Assembly (NCBI GenBank): GCA_900466605.1
Contig: UBMU01000007.1
Coordinates: 62,001-126,000, forward strand
Direction of reading: 5' to 3'
Source: Hyphomicrobiales bacterium
Lineage (GTDB): Bacteria > Pseudomonadota > Alphaproteobacteria > Rhizobiales > Rhizobiaceae
DNA length: 64,000 bases
Of the stretch, positions 27,010 through 36,098 are shown piece after piece (the first letter of the stretch is position 1; each line of letters starts with the position of its first letter). Below the pieces are notes generated by a model. The model did no database searches. It worked only from the letters and a program-made list of their open reading frames with translations, and was not told where the DNA came from. The translations under genes and the position numbers were made by a program.

Positions 27010-27936
27010 ATGACCGAAACCGTTCAGGCGGAGCGGCGCAAGTTCTTTGACCTTGCGCGTCCAAGCCGGCAACATCTACTGGGCTATATCCTCATCGCCC
27101 CGGCGGTACTGATGGTTGCTGCCATCATCGTCTGGCCACTGATCCTGGCGATCGATTTGTCATTCCAGCAGGTCAAGATCCCAAGGCTTGGCGGTGCTGG
27201 TCGGCCGTTTTCGGTGAGCAACTATACCTGGCTGTTCTCCTCTCAGGAATTCTGGCTTGCATGCTGGGTCACGCTGAAGCTTGTGCTCGTCGTGACCACG
27301 GGCAGCGTTGCCGTTGGCCTTAGTTCGGCACTTCTCGCCAACAACCGCTTTAAAGGTCGCACCGTAGCCCGCCTCGGCATGGCGCTCCCCTGGGCGGTGC
27401 CGGAAATCATAGCGGTCGTCATTTTCGCTTGGATGTTCGATACGTCTTTCGGCCTCTTCGGCTGGCTGGCAATAAAGCTCGGCTTCACCGACCAGATGAT
27501 CCCGTGGGTGAGCAGTTCGACCGCCGCCTTCTGGGCGGTGGCGATCACCATGGTGTGGAAGGGCTTTCCTTTCGTGTCGATCATGTGCCTTGCCGGTCTG
27601 CAATCGATCCCGACGGATTATTATGCAGCCGCGAAGGTCGATGGGGCGAGCGTCTGGCAGCGATTCCGCTGGATCACCATGCCGCTTCTGATGCCGGTTC
27701 TTGGCGTTACCCTGGTTCTCACCCTGCTGTGGGTGTTTCGCGACTTCTCCATCATCAAGGTGCTGACCGGCGGCGGTCCGCTGCGCTCAACGCAGACCCT
27801 GTCGATCATGACCTACGACCAGGCCTTCCAGTATCACAATTTTGGCCGCGCGGCCGCCGTCGGCGTGATCACCCTGGTCATCTGCATCATTGCCAGCCTG
27901 ATGATGCTCGGGCGGCGATCGAAATCCATTTATTGA
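27010..27936 (+). CDS. Sugar ABC transporter permease (MalF-like)
   Basis: About 308 residues with six membrane helices; the first is GYILIAPAVLMVAAIIVWPL. The EAA loop is YYAAAKVDGASVWQRFRWIT. CUT1-family permease forming a heterodimer with the next gene product. ATG at 27010 follows a GGCAGGAGAG site; the frame is open back to 26938 but through the hairpin, which is not translated in a useful way. Confidence 0.92.
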   Translation: MTETVQAERRKFFDLARPSRQHLLGYILIAPAVLMVAAIIVWPLILAIDLSFQQVKIPRLGGAGRPFSVSNYTWLFSSQEFWLACWVTLKLVLVVTTGSVAVGLSSALLANNRFKGRTVARLGMALPWAVPEIIAVVIFAWMFDTSFGLFGWLAIKLGFTDQMIPWVSSSTAAFWAVAITMVWKGFPFVSIMCLAGLQSIPTDYYAAAKVDGASVWQRFRWITMPLLMPVLGVTLVLTLLWVFRDFSIIKVLTGGGPLRSTQTLSIMTYDQAFQYHNFGRAAAVGVITLVICIIASLMMLGRRSKSIY

Positions 27937-27946
27937 GGAGGCTTTT

Positions 27947-28777
27947 GTGAAACGCACGTTCGTACAGAGCCTTGCACTCTATGCCACGGTGATCTTCACG
28001 CTGGTGATGATCCTTTTTCCCGTCTACTGGCTGCTGGTCACAGCGCTATCGACCACCGACGAACTCTATCGGCTGCCGCCGACCTTCTGGCCGAGTGATC
28101 CGCAATGGGGGATTTTCGCCCGCGTTTGGGCGGCAAAGCCCATCCTTCTGTGGCTTTGGAACTCGATGCTGGCGGCGATCGGCTCGGTGACGCTCTCCAT
28201 GCTGGTTTCTGTCTGCGCCGGCTATGCGCTCTCACGTTACTCCATGCGCGGCGGCGCGACGATGGGCCTGTTCGTCCTAACTGCCAAGATGCTGCCGGCC
28301 ACCCTTTTGGTCATCCCGCTGTTCTCGATCTTTTCGAGCTTTGGCCTGATCGGAAGCCTGTGGACGCTGGTTCTGGCGCATTCGACACTGATCATTCCCT
28401 TCGCGACCTGGATGCTGAAGGGATATTTCGACACCATACCGAAGGAGCTCGAGCAGGCCGCAATGGTCGACGGCTGCTCACCGATCGGCGCCATGGTCCG
28501 TGTCGTCCTTCCTATCTCGACGCCAGGACTGGCCGCGACCGCGCTCTACGCCTTTGTGTTGAGCTGGGCGGATTACGCCTACGCGCGGACATTCCTGGTC
28601 AACTCGCCCGATAACTGGACGGCCAATCTCGGCATCACCACGATGCAGGGCGAATATGTCACCTATTGGAACGACATCTCCGCAGCATCGGTCTTCATCG
28701 CTTTGCCGATCATCGCAATCTACCTGTTCCTGGAACGATATTTGGTCGGCGGCCTGACTGCCGGCGCGGAGAAATAA
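27947..28777 (+). CDS. Sugar ABC transporter permease (MalG-like)
   Basis: A 276-residue inner-membrane permease with six helices and an EAA loop at LEQAAMVDGCSPIGAMVRVV. GTG start at 27947 with GAGGAGG upstream, ten bases after the first permease stop. Partner of the MalF-like protein and of the MalK-like ATPase that follows three bases later. Confidence 0.92.
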   Translation: MKRTFVQSLALYATVIFTLVMILFPVYWLLVTALSTTDELYRLPPTFWPSDPQWGIFARVWAAKPILLWLWNSMLAAIGSVTLSMLVSVCAGYALSRYSMRGGATMGLFVLTAKMLPATLLVIPLFSIFSSFGLIGSLWTLVLAHSTLIIPFATWMLKGYFDTIPKELEQAAMVDGCSPIGAMVRVVLPISTPGLAATALYAFVLSWADYAYARTFLVNSPDNWTANLGITTMQGEYVTYWNDISAASVFIALPIIAIYLFLERYLVGGLTAGAEK

Positions 28778-28780
28778 AGC

Positions 28781-29863
28781 ATGGCCAATATTTCCATTCG
28801 AAATGTCAGCAAGTCCTATGGCGCGCTCAATGTTCTGCGGCCTTTCTCGCTGGAGATCGAAAACGGCGAATTCGTCGTGCTCGTCGGCCCCTCCGGCTGC
28901 GGCAAGTCGACCATGCTGAAAATTCTGGCTGGCCTTGAACCCGCAACGGAAGGGCAGATCTTCATTGGCGACCGCGAGGTGACGGATCTTGCCCCCGGCG
29001 ATCGAGACATTGCCATGGTGTTTCAAAACTATGCGCTCTATCCGCATCTGACCGTGCGGCAGAATATTGGTTTCGGGTTGAAAATGCGCGGCACGAACCG
29101 GGCGGAGATCGATCGGCGCGTGGATGACGCAGCGCGGATCCTCGAAGTGACGCCTTATCTCGATCGAAAGCCAAAGGATTTGTCGGGTGGGCAGCGTCAG
29201 CGCGTTGCGCTGGGGCGCGCGATCGTGCGGCAGCCGCAGGCGTTTCTCATGGATGAGCCTTTATCCAACCTGGATGCCAAGTTGCGCGTGCACATGCGAG
29301 CCGAAATCGGTGCCTTGCACGAGCGCATCGGTGTCACCACCGTCTACGTCACCCATGACCAGGTCGAGGCGATGACCATGGCGGACCGCGTCGTCATCAT
29401 GCAGGGCGGCATCATCCAGCAGATTGCCGCTCCCGACGAACTGTTCAACAACCCCGCCAATCTCTTTGTCGCCGGCTTCATCGGCTCGCCGGGTATGAAC
29501 TTTGTCAATGCGGACTTACGCGACGGCAAGCTCACGGCGTTCGGGCAGCAGATACAGTTGCCGCGTACCGGATCGCATCAGGGATCCGTCGTCGTTGGGC
29601 TGCGGCCGGAGCATCTGGTTCTCGGCGACGCGCCGGTCACCTTCGGTGTGCGACCGACGCTGATCGAAAGCCTGGGATCGGAAAAATACGTCTATTTCGA
29701 TGCCGATGGCGCCCGAGTGGCCGATGGTGAAGGGGGCAAGTCCAAGGGGTTGATAGCGCGCGTTTCTCATAGCGGAAAGCTGCCTAAAGATGAGGAGATC
29801 AAGCTCGGCTTCGATCCCTCCCAACTCTATCTGTTCGACGCGAAAACGGGAGAGCGGCTATGA
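28781..29863 (+). CDS. Sugar ABC transporter ATP-binding protein (MalK/UgpC-like)
   Basis: A 360-residue ATPase. Walker A GPSGCGKSTMLK, signature LSGGQRQRVALGRA, Walker B AFLMDEPLSNLD and switch VYVTHDQVEAMT. The C-terminal OB-fold (TOBE) regulatory part is from ~240 on. Energises uptake of the sugar or sugar acid by the two permeases. Ends with an ATGA overlap with the next gene. Confidence 0.93.
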   Translation: MANISIRNVSKSYGALNVLRPFSLEIENGEFVVLVGPSGCGKSTMLKILAGLEPATEGQIFIGDREVTDLAPGDRDIAMVFQNYALYPHLTVRQNIGFGLKMRGTNRAEIDRRVDDAARILEVTPYLDRKPKDLSGGQRQRVALGRAIVRQPQAFLMDEPLSNLDAKLRVHMRAEIGALHERIGVTTVYVTHDQVEAMTMADRVVIMQGGIIQQIAAPDELFNNPANLFVAGFIGSPGMNFVNADLRDGKLTAFGQQIQLPRTGSHQGSVVVGLRPEHLVLGDAPVTFGVRPTLIESLGSEKYVYFDADGARVADGEGGKSKGLIARVSHSGKLPKDEEIKLGFDPSQLYLFDAKTGERL

Positions 29864-30843
29864 TCCTCGTCACCGGTTCAACAGGGCGTGTCGGTCGCGC
29901 CGTCGTGGCTGCGTTGCGGGCGAAAGGCCGGGACGTTCGCGGGTTCGATCTGAGGCCGTCTGGAGCCGATGGCGACGAGGTCGTCGGCTCACTGGAGGAT
30001 GCCGCCCAGCTCGGCCGCGCCGTTGCCGGTGTTAGCGACGTGCTGCATCTGGGCGCGTTCATGTCCTGGTCGCCCGCCGATCGCGACCGGATGTTCGCTG
30101 TCAATGTCGAGGGAACGCGCCGACTTCTGGATGCGGCCTCGGCTCAGGGCATACGTCGCTTCGTCTTTGCCTCCTCCGGTGAAGTCTATCCCGAGAACCG
30201 GCCGGAATTCCTGCCTGTCACCGAGGACCATCCGCTCAATCCCAACTCGCCCTATGGCCTAACCAAGCTGCTGGGTGAGGAACTGGTCCGGTTCCACCAA
30301 CGCTCCGGTGCGATGCAAACGGTCATCCTGCGCTTTTCGCACACACAGGACGCATCCGAACTGCTGGATGAGGACAGCTTCTTCTCAGGCCCACGCTTCT
30401 TCTTGCGGCCTCGTGTCCGACAACAGGAGAATTTCGGAAACAGGGCCGTGGTCGACCTTCTGCGTTCGAAGGACATTGGTGAGCCGGCTCACGTGTTGGC
30501 GCGCAACGAAGACGGCCGGCCGTTTCGGATGCATATTACCGAAACCCGCGATATGGTCGCGGGTATTCTTCTTGCTCTAGACCATCCCAATGCGGTGGGC
30601 GGCGTCTTCAATCTGGGTTCGGATGATCCGGTTGATTTCGCCGATCTGTTGCCGCGTCTGGCGGCGCGCACCGGCCTGCCCATTGTCCCAGTCGATTTTC
30701 CCGGTCCTGGCGTCTATTACCATACGTCGAATGCACGGATCAGAGATACGCTGGGGTTTGAGGCTAAATGGACGATGGAACGAATGTTAGAAGAGGCGGC
30801 CGCCGCAAGGCAGCAGCGCCTCCCCGGGGAGAGGAGGCAATGA
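29860..30843 (+). CDS. NAD-dependent epimerase/dehydratase family oxidoreductase
   Basis: A 327-residue extended short-chain dehydrogenase. Rossmann motif VTGSTGRVGRAVVAAL at the N-terminus, SSGEVYPENR in the active-site strand and the catalytic Tyr-x-x-x-Lys in SPYGLTKLLGE. Within a sugar-acid operon, a uronate or aldose dehydrogenase making an aldonolactone is a plausible role, which would feed the lactonase domain encoded next. Coupled on both sides by ATGA overlaps. The substrate is inferred from context only. Confidence 0.85.
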   Translation: MILVTGSTGRVGRAVVAALRAKGRDVRGFDLRPSGADGDEVVGSLEDAAQLGRAVAGVSDVLHLGAFMSWSPADRDRMFAVNVEGTRRLLDAASAQGIRRFVFASSGEVYPENRPEFLPVTEDHPLNPNSPYGLTKLLGEELVRFHQRSGAMQTVILRFSHTQDASELLDEDSFFSGPRFFLRPRVRQQENFGNRAVVDLLRSKDIGEPAHVLARNEDGRPFRMHITETRDMVAGILLALDHPNAVGGVFNLGSDDPVDFADLLPRLAARTGLPIVPVDFPGPGVYYHTSNARIRDTLGFEAKWTMERMLEEAAAARQQRLPGERRQ

Positions 30844-32522
30844 AGCCCGAGACGCCGGGCGGCACAGCGGCGCTCGCCAAGGGGCTCACCCTTCTCGACA
30901 TGGTCGCAGACGCGCCCGAACCCCTTCGTTTCGCGGAACTGTTGCGCGCCTCCGGCCTGCCAAAGCCGACATTTGCCCGCATTCTGCGGACGCTAATCGC
31001 CTATGGCCTGGTGCGGCAGGACGAGGCACGCGGCACCTATGTTCTCGGCCAGCGCTTTCTCGAAATGTCCCACAAGGTCTGGGAGAGCTTTGATCTTGTT
31101 TCGGCCGCGACGCCGGAGCTGGAGCGACTGGCGGCCGAACTCGGGGAGACGGTAGCCCTGTGTCGTCTCGATGGCATAATGGCGCAATATCTGGCCGAGC
31201 GGTCGCCAAATGGACTTTCGGTGCGCGTCGAGGTCGGTCGGAGGGTGCCGCTGCATTGCACCGCCCCGGGCAAGGCGCTTCTCGCGTTTCAAGACCCGGC
31301 GGTCGGACGTTCGCTCATCGACCGCCTGACGCTCGACCGGCAGGCGTCGCAGACCATCACCTCCCTCGAGGCCTTGCAGGCTGATCTGACACTGACGCGC
31401 GCGCGCGGATACTCAATCTCCTACGAAGAGCACCTGCAGGGTGTCAATTCCGTCGCGGCTCCGGTGATGGGCCGGGACAACACGCCCATCGGCGTGCTGG
31501 TGGCGCTTGGCCCATCATCGCGTCTCGACGCATCCAATATGCATCCTGTCGGCCGAGAACTGATTGCCGCTGCCCGGCGCATCACCGGCGCGGCGGGTGC
31601 CGTCGCCATCAGTTCGCGTCCGCGGCCGCGCACGGCCATCGGCCGACCGATGGCCGATCTGAGCTGCATCCTTCCCTGGGGCGCGCAACTGGGCGAAAGC
31701 CCCGTCTGGCACGAGGGAGAAAACGTTCTTTACTGGGTGGATATCCTTCACCCGGCCGTGCACCGCTTCAATCCGGCGACTGGCCGCAACGAGACTGCCG
31801 AAACCGGGAAACTGGTCAGCGCCGTCATACCGGTGACGCAGGGACGCCTTTTGGTCGCATCGCAGGACGGTATCGAATGGCTGGACTTCGCTTCGGGACG
31901 TTTGACATCCTTCGCCAGCCCCGAAGCCGGCATTGTCGATAACCGCCTCAATGACGCCAAATGCGGGCCAGATGGCGCGGTCTGGGTCGGTTCGATGCGG
32001 ATCGACGCTTCGAAACCGACCGGTGCGCTCTATCGCATCGACGCCGGCGGTGCTTCCGAGCGCAAGGAGGGCGGCATCATGGTCTCGAACGGGCTCGGCT
32101 GGAGTCCAGATGGACGAACGTTTTACTTCGTCGATACGGTGCCCGGCCTTATTCATGCCTATGATTGCGACCCCGCGACCGGTGTATTGGCGGGGCGGCG
32201 CGAATTCGCCCGGATCCCCGTTGCCGAAGGCAGGCCGGATGGACTTACCGTCGATGCGGAGGGCGGCGTCTGGTGTGCTATCTGGGATGGCTGGTGCGTT
32301 CGCCGTTATCTGCCGAATGGCAAGGTCGATCAGGTGATCGAACTGCCCGTACCGCGCCCGACAAGCGTCGCCTTCGGTGGAGCGGACCTGTCAACGCTGT
32401 TCGTCACCAGCGCCCGCACGCGCCTGCCGGCTTCGGCCCTTGCCGATGCGCCCTTGTCCGGGGGTCTTTTTTCCTGTCGTCCCGGTGTGTCCGGCGCTCG
32501 GATCTCGTTGTTTGGAGGATAG
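30840..32522 (+). CDS. Fused IclR-family regulator and SMP-30/gluconolactonase
   Basis: A single 560-residue frame joins two normally separate proteins. Residues ~10-80 are an IclR winged helix (FAELLRASGLPKPTFARILR) and ~85-255 the IclR effector domain (VPLHCTAPGKALLAF). After a linker rich in R and P (SSRPRPRTAIGRP), residues ~275-560 form a six-bladed SMP-30 propeller with all metal ligands visible: Glu286 in LGESPVW, Asn in LNDAKCGPDG, Asn in VSNGLGWSPDG and Asp in RPDGLTVD. It should bind operon DNA and also hydrolyse a sugar-acid lactone, or sense it. ATG at 30840 follows GAGGAGG and overlaps the upstream stop. Confidence 0.9.
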   Translation: MKPETPGGTAALAKGLTLLDMVADAPEPLRFAELLRASGLPKPTFARILRTLIAYGLVRQDEARGTYVLGQRFLEMSHKVWESFDLVSAATPELERLAAELGETVALCRLDGIMAQYLAERSPNGLSVRVEVGRRVPLHCTAPGKALLAFQDPAVGRSLIDRLTLDRQASQTITSLEALQADLTLTRARGYSISYEEHLQGVNSVAAPVMGRDNTPIGVLVALGPSSRLDASNMHPVGRELIAAARRITGAAGAVAISSRPRPRTAIGRPMADLSCILPWGAQLGESPVWHEGENVLYWVDILHPAVHRFNPATGRNETAETGKLVSAVIPVTQGRLLVASQDGIEWLDFASGRLTSFASPEAGIVDNRLNDAKCGPDGAVWVGSMRIDASKPTGALYRIDAGGASERKEGGIMVSNGLGWSPDGRTFYFVDTVPGLIHAYDCDPATGVLAGRREFARIPVAEGRPDGLTVDAEGGVWCAIWDGWCVRRYLPNGKVDQVIELPVPRPTSVAFGGADLSTLFVTSARTRLPASALADAPLSGGLFSCRPGVSGARISLFGG

Positions 32523-32525
32523 CCC

Positions 32526-33287
32526 ATGGATCTGGATACCATCTTCGGTCTGAAGGGGCGCACAGCGCTGGTCACCGGCTCAAGCCGAGGCATCGGCGCC
32601 GCCATCGCCGAAGGGCTGGCGGGCGCGGGAGCCCATGTCATCCTGCATGGCGTCAAGGCCGGCGCTACCGCCGGCGTTCAACGACGTATCAACGATAATG
32701 GCGGCACCGCACAGGAACTGGCGGGCGATCTGTCCGCATCTGGTGCCGGCCGCGATCTGATCGAGCAGGCAGAAGCGATCGCACCGATTGATATTCTGGT
32801 CATCAACGCCAGTGCCCAGATCAATGCCTCACTTTCGGAGCTGACTTGCGAGGACTTGACGTTTCAGGTGGCGGTGAACTTCGGGTCGACCGTGGATATG
32901 CTGCAAACCCTGCTCCCGCTGATGGGGGCGCGCAAATGGGGGCGAGTGGTCTCGATCGGCTCGATCAACCAGTATCGGCCGAAGGGGGTGGTAACCGCCT
33001 ATGCTGCCACCAAGGCTGCCCAGCATAATCTGATCCAGAGCCAAGCCCGCGATTATGCCAAGGAGAATGTGTTGCTCAACACGCTTGCGCCCGGCCTGAT
33101 CGATACCGATCGAAACGCCCATCGCCGAGATCAGGACCCGGCAGGGTGGGCCGAATATGTCCGTACGCTCAACTGGATGGGCCGCGCCGGCCGACCGGAG
33201 GAAATGGTAGGTGCCGCGATTTTCCTGTCGTCACAAGCCTGCAGTTTCATGACGGGCGAGTCTATTTTCTTGACCGGCGGATATTGA
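32526..33287 (+). CDS. Short-chain dehydrogenase/reductase
   Basis: A 253-residue classical SDR. Cofactor motif TGSSRGIGAAIAEGLAG, active-site serine in VVSIGSINQYRP, and Tyr-x-x-x-Lys in TAYAATKAAQHNL. Likely oxidises or reduces a sugar or sugar acid of the pathway with NAD(P). Starts three bases after the fusion gene and ends directly against the FAD oxidase gene. Confidence 0.9.
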   Translation: MDLDTIFGLKGRTALVTGSSRGIGAAIAEGLAGAGAHVILHGVKAGATAGVQRRINDNGGTAQELAGDLSASGAGRDLIEQAEAIAPIDILVINASAQINASLSELTCEDLTFQVAVNFGSTVDMLQTLLPLMGARKWGRVVSIGSINQYRPKGVVTAYAATKAAQHNLIQSQARDYAKENVLLNTLAPGLIDTDRNAHRRDQDPAGWAEYVRTLNWMGRAGRPEEMVGAAIFLSSQACSFMTGESIFLTGGY

Positions 33288-34712
33288 ATGGATCTCCTGG
33301 CCAAACTGCTATCGGATCTGCCTGCCGGTGCGGTCCTCACCGGAGAAGACATGACCGGTTATCTTCAGGATTGGTGGGGGCGACAAAGGGGTAACGCGGT
33401 GTGCGTTACCCTGCCCAGAACACCCGAAGAGGTGGCAGCAATTGTGCGTGCATGCGCCGATGCCGGACATGGCATCGTTCCGCAAGGCGGTCGGACGGGT
33501 CTAACAGGCGCTGGCGTGCCCGGCGCTCACGGAAGGCCGCCGGTCATCGTATGTCTCTCTCGACTGCGAAAAATTCGCGAGATCGACGTAGCCAACAGCA
33601 CAATCAGCGTCGATGCTGGAAGCGTGCTTTCGCAGGTCCAAGCCGCGGCGCAGGCCGTCGATCGTCTGTTTCCTGTCAGTTTTGGTGCAGAGGGTTCCTG
33701 CCAGATTGGCGGCATCATCAGCACCAATGCCGGTGGCACCAATGTGCTGCGCTACGGTTCAACGCGCGATCAGGTGCTCGGTCTCGAGGTCGTCCTGCCG
33801 GATGGCACGATCTGGTCCGGAATGAAGGGCCTTAGGAAAGACAATACCGGGTATGATCTGCGGCAGTTCTTTATCGGAGCGGAAGGAACTCTCGGAATTG
33901 TGACAGGAGCCTTATTGAAACTGCATCCATTGCCGAAAGCTCATGCCACCGCCTGGGTTTGTGTCCCGGATCCTTCTTACGCGCTATTATTTCTCAATCG
34001 ATTGCAAGCGAGCTGCGGAGAGCGGTTGACGGCATTCGAGTTGATGAACGCAGCCCAGCTTTCGAGCGTCGTTACCATCCAATCGGACATGCGTGAGCCA
34101 GCGCAAGCGCCCTGGCACCTGTTGGTCGAGCTCGCCGACATGCAGCGGCAAAAGGAACTGGAGGACCTGTTGCTCGAAACGCTTCAAGCGGCGGCGGCCG
34201 CTTTCGAGATCACTGACGCGGTCGTCGCGCAGAACGGGTCTCAGCGCTCCGATTTTTGGGCATTGCGCCATGGCACGGCACACGCCAATCGCAATAGCGG
34301 ACATGTGCTTTCCGCCGATATCTCGGTACCAGTTTCGGCCGTTCCCGCGTTTCTAGACACCGCATCGACCGCCGTTCGCGCAGCTTTCCCGGCTGCCAAG
34401 GTGGTCGTCGTCAGCCACATGGGCGACGGCAACGTGCATTTCGGAGTTCAATTCAGTGCGCAGGATTGGGCGGTGTTCGACGATCCGACGGGCACGACCC
34501 TTGCGGTCCGCCGCATCGTCAATGACTGCGCGGAGGCATTGGGCGGCAGCTTCAGCGCCGAGCACGGCATTGGTCGCAAGCTCGTCGATGAACTGGCGCT
34601 AAGGACAAATCCCGCCGGTCTCCAGTCGATGCGCAGCATCAAGTCTGCGATCGATCCGCATAACATCATGAACCCAGGCTGCATGTTTGGGCTTGAAAAC
34701 TCGGCGTCTTAG
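33288..34712 (+). CDS. FAD-linked oxidase (GlcD/D-2-hydroxyacid dehydrogenase type)
   Basis: A 474-residue flavoprotein of the FAD_binding_4/FAD-oxidase C family. The FAD pocket is seen in IVPQGGRTGLTGAGVPG, then GGIISTNAGGTNVLRYGSTR, and the C-terminal domain carries VVSHMGDGNVHFGV and SAEHGIGRKLV with the histidines that bind metal and substrate in this family. Probably oxidises a D-2-hydroxy acid to the 2-keto acid with electrons to the respiratory chain. Abuts the SDR stop with no gap. Last gene of the operon. Confidence 0.9.
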   Translation: MDLLAKLLSDLPAGAVLTGEDMTGYLQDWWGRQRGNAVCVTLPRTPEEVAAIVRACADAGHGIVPQGGRTGLTGAGVPGAHGRPPVIVCLSRLRKIREIDVANSTISVDAGSVLSQVQAAAQAVDRLFPVSFGAEGSCQIGGIISTNAGGTNVLRYGSTRDQVLGLEVVLPDGTIWSGMKGLRKDNTGYDLRQFFIGAEGTLGIVTGALLKLHPLPKAHATAWVCVPDPSYALLFLNRLQASCGERLTAFELMNAAQLSSVVTIQSDMREPAQAPWHLLVELADMQRQKELEDLLLETLQAAAAAFEITDAVVAQNGSQRSDFWALRHGTAHANRNSGHVLSADISVPVSAVPAFLDTASTAVRAAFPAAKVVVVSHMGDGNVHFGVQFSAQDWAVFDDPTGTTLAVRRIVNDCAEALGGSFSAEHGIGRKLVDELALRTNPAGLQSMRSIKSAIDPHNIMNPGCMFGLENSAS

Positions 34713-34739
34713 GGAAATCTATTCCTTCACCTTAATATC

Positions 34740-34769
34740 CCGCGGCACCGTTTTATTGACAAGCCGCGG
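34740..34769 (+). terminator. Possible terminator of the sugar-acid operon
   Basis: Seven-base stem CCGCGGC (34740-34746) with GCCGCGG (34763-34769), 27 bases after the last stop. The loop is 16 bases and no T-run follows, so a rho-independent terminator is only possible. Confidence 0.3.
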
Positions 34770-35163
34770 ACGGCCCCAAGCCTTTGAGTATCTGACGTCG
34801 GTCGTCATCGTCTGGCCTTTTGTGCCTTTTGCTTTGAAACAATAGGGCTCGGGCTATTCAACCCTAACCGGTGTTCCGCTCCCGCGTTGTCGTCTCCGCC
34901 CTGACCTGTGATCGCCTATCCTGGACGAGCAATTCTCAAGGAAGTCTGGACGTGAAGTGTACCCCGCGCCGTGATCTCCATGAGCGGAAGGGACCTGGCC
35001 CAAGGCCAAGGAATTCAAGGCGCGGCCGATGACATCACAGAAGAGACCAGAGGGCATCAAGGAACCCGGCAAACGGCAAACGCGCATCGGCCGCCGTCCG
35101 GCGCTACCGGGCGGCAATCAGTCCCATTCCGCTACTCGCCTGGACGCCGCATCCTGATGTGCT
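34770..35163. other. Intergenic region without a supported gene
   Basis: Between convergent operon ends. Frames on both strands lack family motifs and ribosome sites. Nothing further recognised. Confidence 0.5.
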
Positions 35164-36027
35164 TCAACGTAGCTTATGACGGTCCGCCCATGCGGCGATG
35201 GCCTTGCCGATGATCTCCGGCTGATCTTCCGGGCAGATGTGAGCAGCCGGTCCACATGCCTCTACCTCCAGGGCCGAGATGTTCTCCTGCGCCCAACGTG
35301 ACATTTCCGGTCCGATCATGAGGGTGCCATCCGAGTCGTCGAAGGTCAGCAGCAGTTTGGGGGTTTCCAGCGAATTTGCCAGCCAGGTGTCGTAGGCTTC
35401 GATGCGTCTCACCGTATCGGCGGGTTCGCCCTCTATCGGCATTTCTCTCGGCCAGGCGAGCAGCGGACGCCTGCTTTCTCGCGTGAGATAAGGCTGCCGG
35501 TAGATGTCGTGATCCGCGGCGCTCAGGCCGGATTGGATGGTAACCGTGAGCGCCTGCTCGATAAAGAAGTTCTCATCTAGAACCTTGGCTTCGCCCATGC
35601 CGGCCGCGCGGATCGTCTCGTATCGGAGCCGATGCAGGCCCGGAAAATCATTCCAAGTCATCGGCCGCAGGATCGTCTCCATGAGGACTATACCCAGGAC
35701 GCGTTCCGGATGTCGAGTTGCCCAGTCCATGGCGAGCGCGCCGCCCCAATCGTGGCCGATGAGGATCACTTGGTCGAGCGCCAACCTTTCGAACCAGGCG
35801 TCGAGATACTCGGCGTGATCGGAGAAGCGGTAGGCGATGTCCGGCTTTCCGGACTGGCCCATGCCAATGAGGTCAGGAGCGAGGCTGCGGGCAGGCGAGC
35901 CGATGTGCGGAATGACGTTTCGCCAGACATAGGACGACGTCGGATTGCCGTGTAGGAACACGAATGTACTTCCGGTCCCGGAGTCGCGGTAGAACATTGT
36001 GGAATTGAGAACTTGCAGTGAAGGCAT
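35164..36027 (-). CDS. Haloalkane dehalogenase
   Basis: A 287-residue alpha/beta hydrolase matching haloalkane dehalogenase subfamily II (DhaA/LinB group). The nucleophile aspartate and halide-binding tryptophan are in GHDWGGALAMD, the second halide ligand asparagine in HGNPTSSYVWR, the catalytic glutamate in VLMETILRP, and the base histidine in AAHICPEDQPEIIG. It hydrolyses carbon-halogen bonds of haloalkanes to alcohols in the cytoplasm. Divergent from a MarR gene across a perfect inverted repeat, which suggests inducible expression. All five catalytic positions are intact. Confidence 0.93.
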   Translation of the reverse strand: MPSLQVLNSTMFYRDSGTGSTFVFLHGNPTSSYVWRNVIPHIGSPARSLAPDLIGMGQSGKPDIAYRFSDHAEYLDAWFERLALDQVILIGHDWGGALAMDWATRHPERVLGIVLMETILRPMTWNDFPGLHRLRYETIRAAGMGEAKVLDENFFIEQALTVTIQSGLSAADHDIYRQPYLTRESRRPLLAWPREMPIEGEPADTVRRIEAYDTWLANSLETPKLLLTFDDSDGTLMIGPEMSRWAQENISALEVEACGPAAHICPEDQPEIIGKAIAAWADRHKLR

Positions 36028-36055
36028 AGCTTTATTCCTTGAGTCGGATTTGGTA

Positions 36056-36092
36056 AGGTGCCTGTCTATCTAAACAAAATAGACAGGCACCT
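36056..36092. promoter_or_regulatory. MarR operator (perfect 14-bp inverted repeat)
   Basis: AGGTGCCTGTCTAT at 36056-36069 and its exact reverse complement at 36079-36092, spacer nine bases. It fills most of the 71-bp gap between the divergent dehalogenase and MarR genes, ending 6 bases before the MarR ATG. Binding there would block both genes, the usual mode of MarR repressors. Confidence 0.8.
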
Positions 36093-36098
36093 GTCAAT

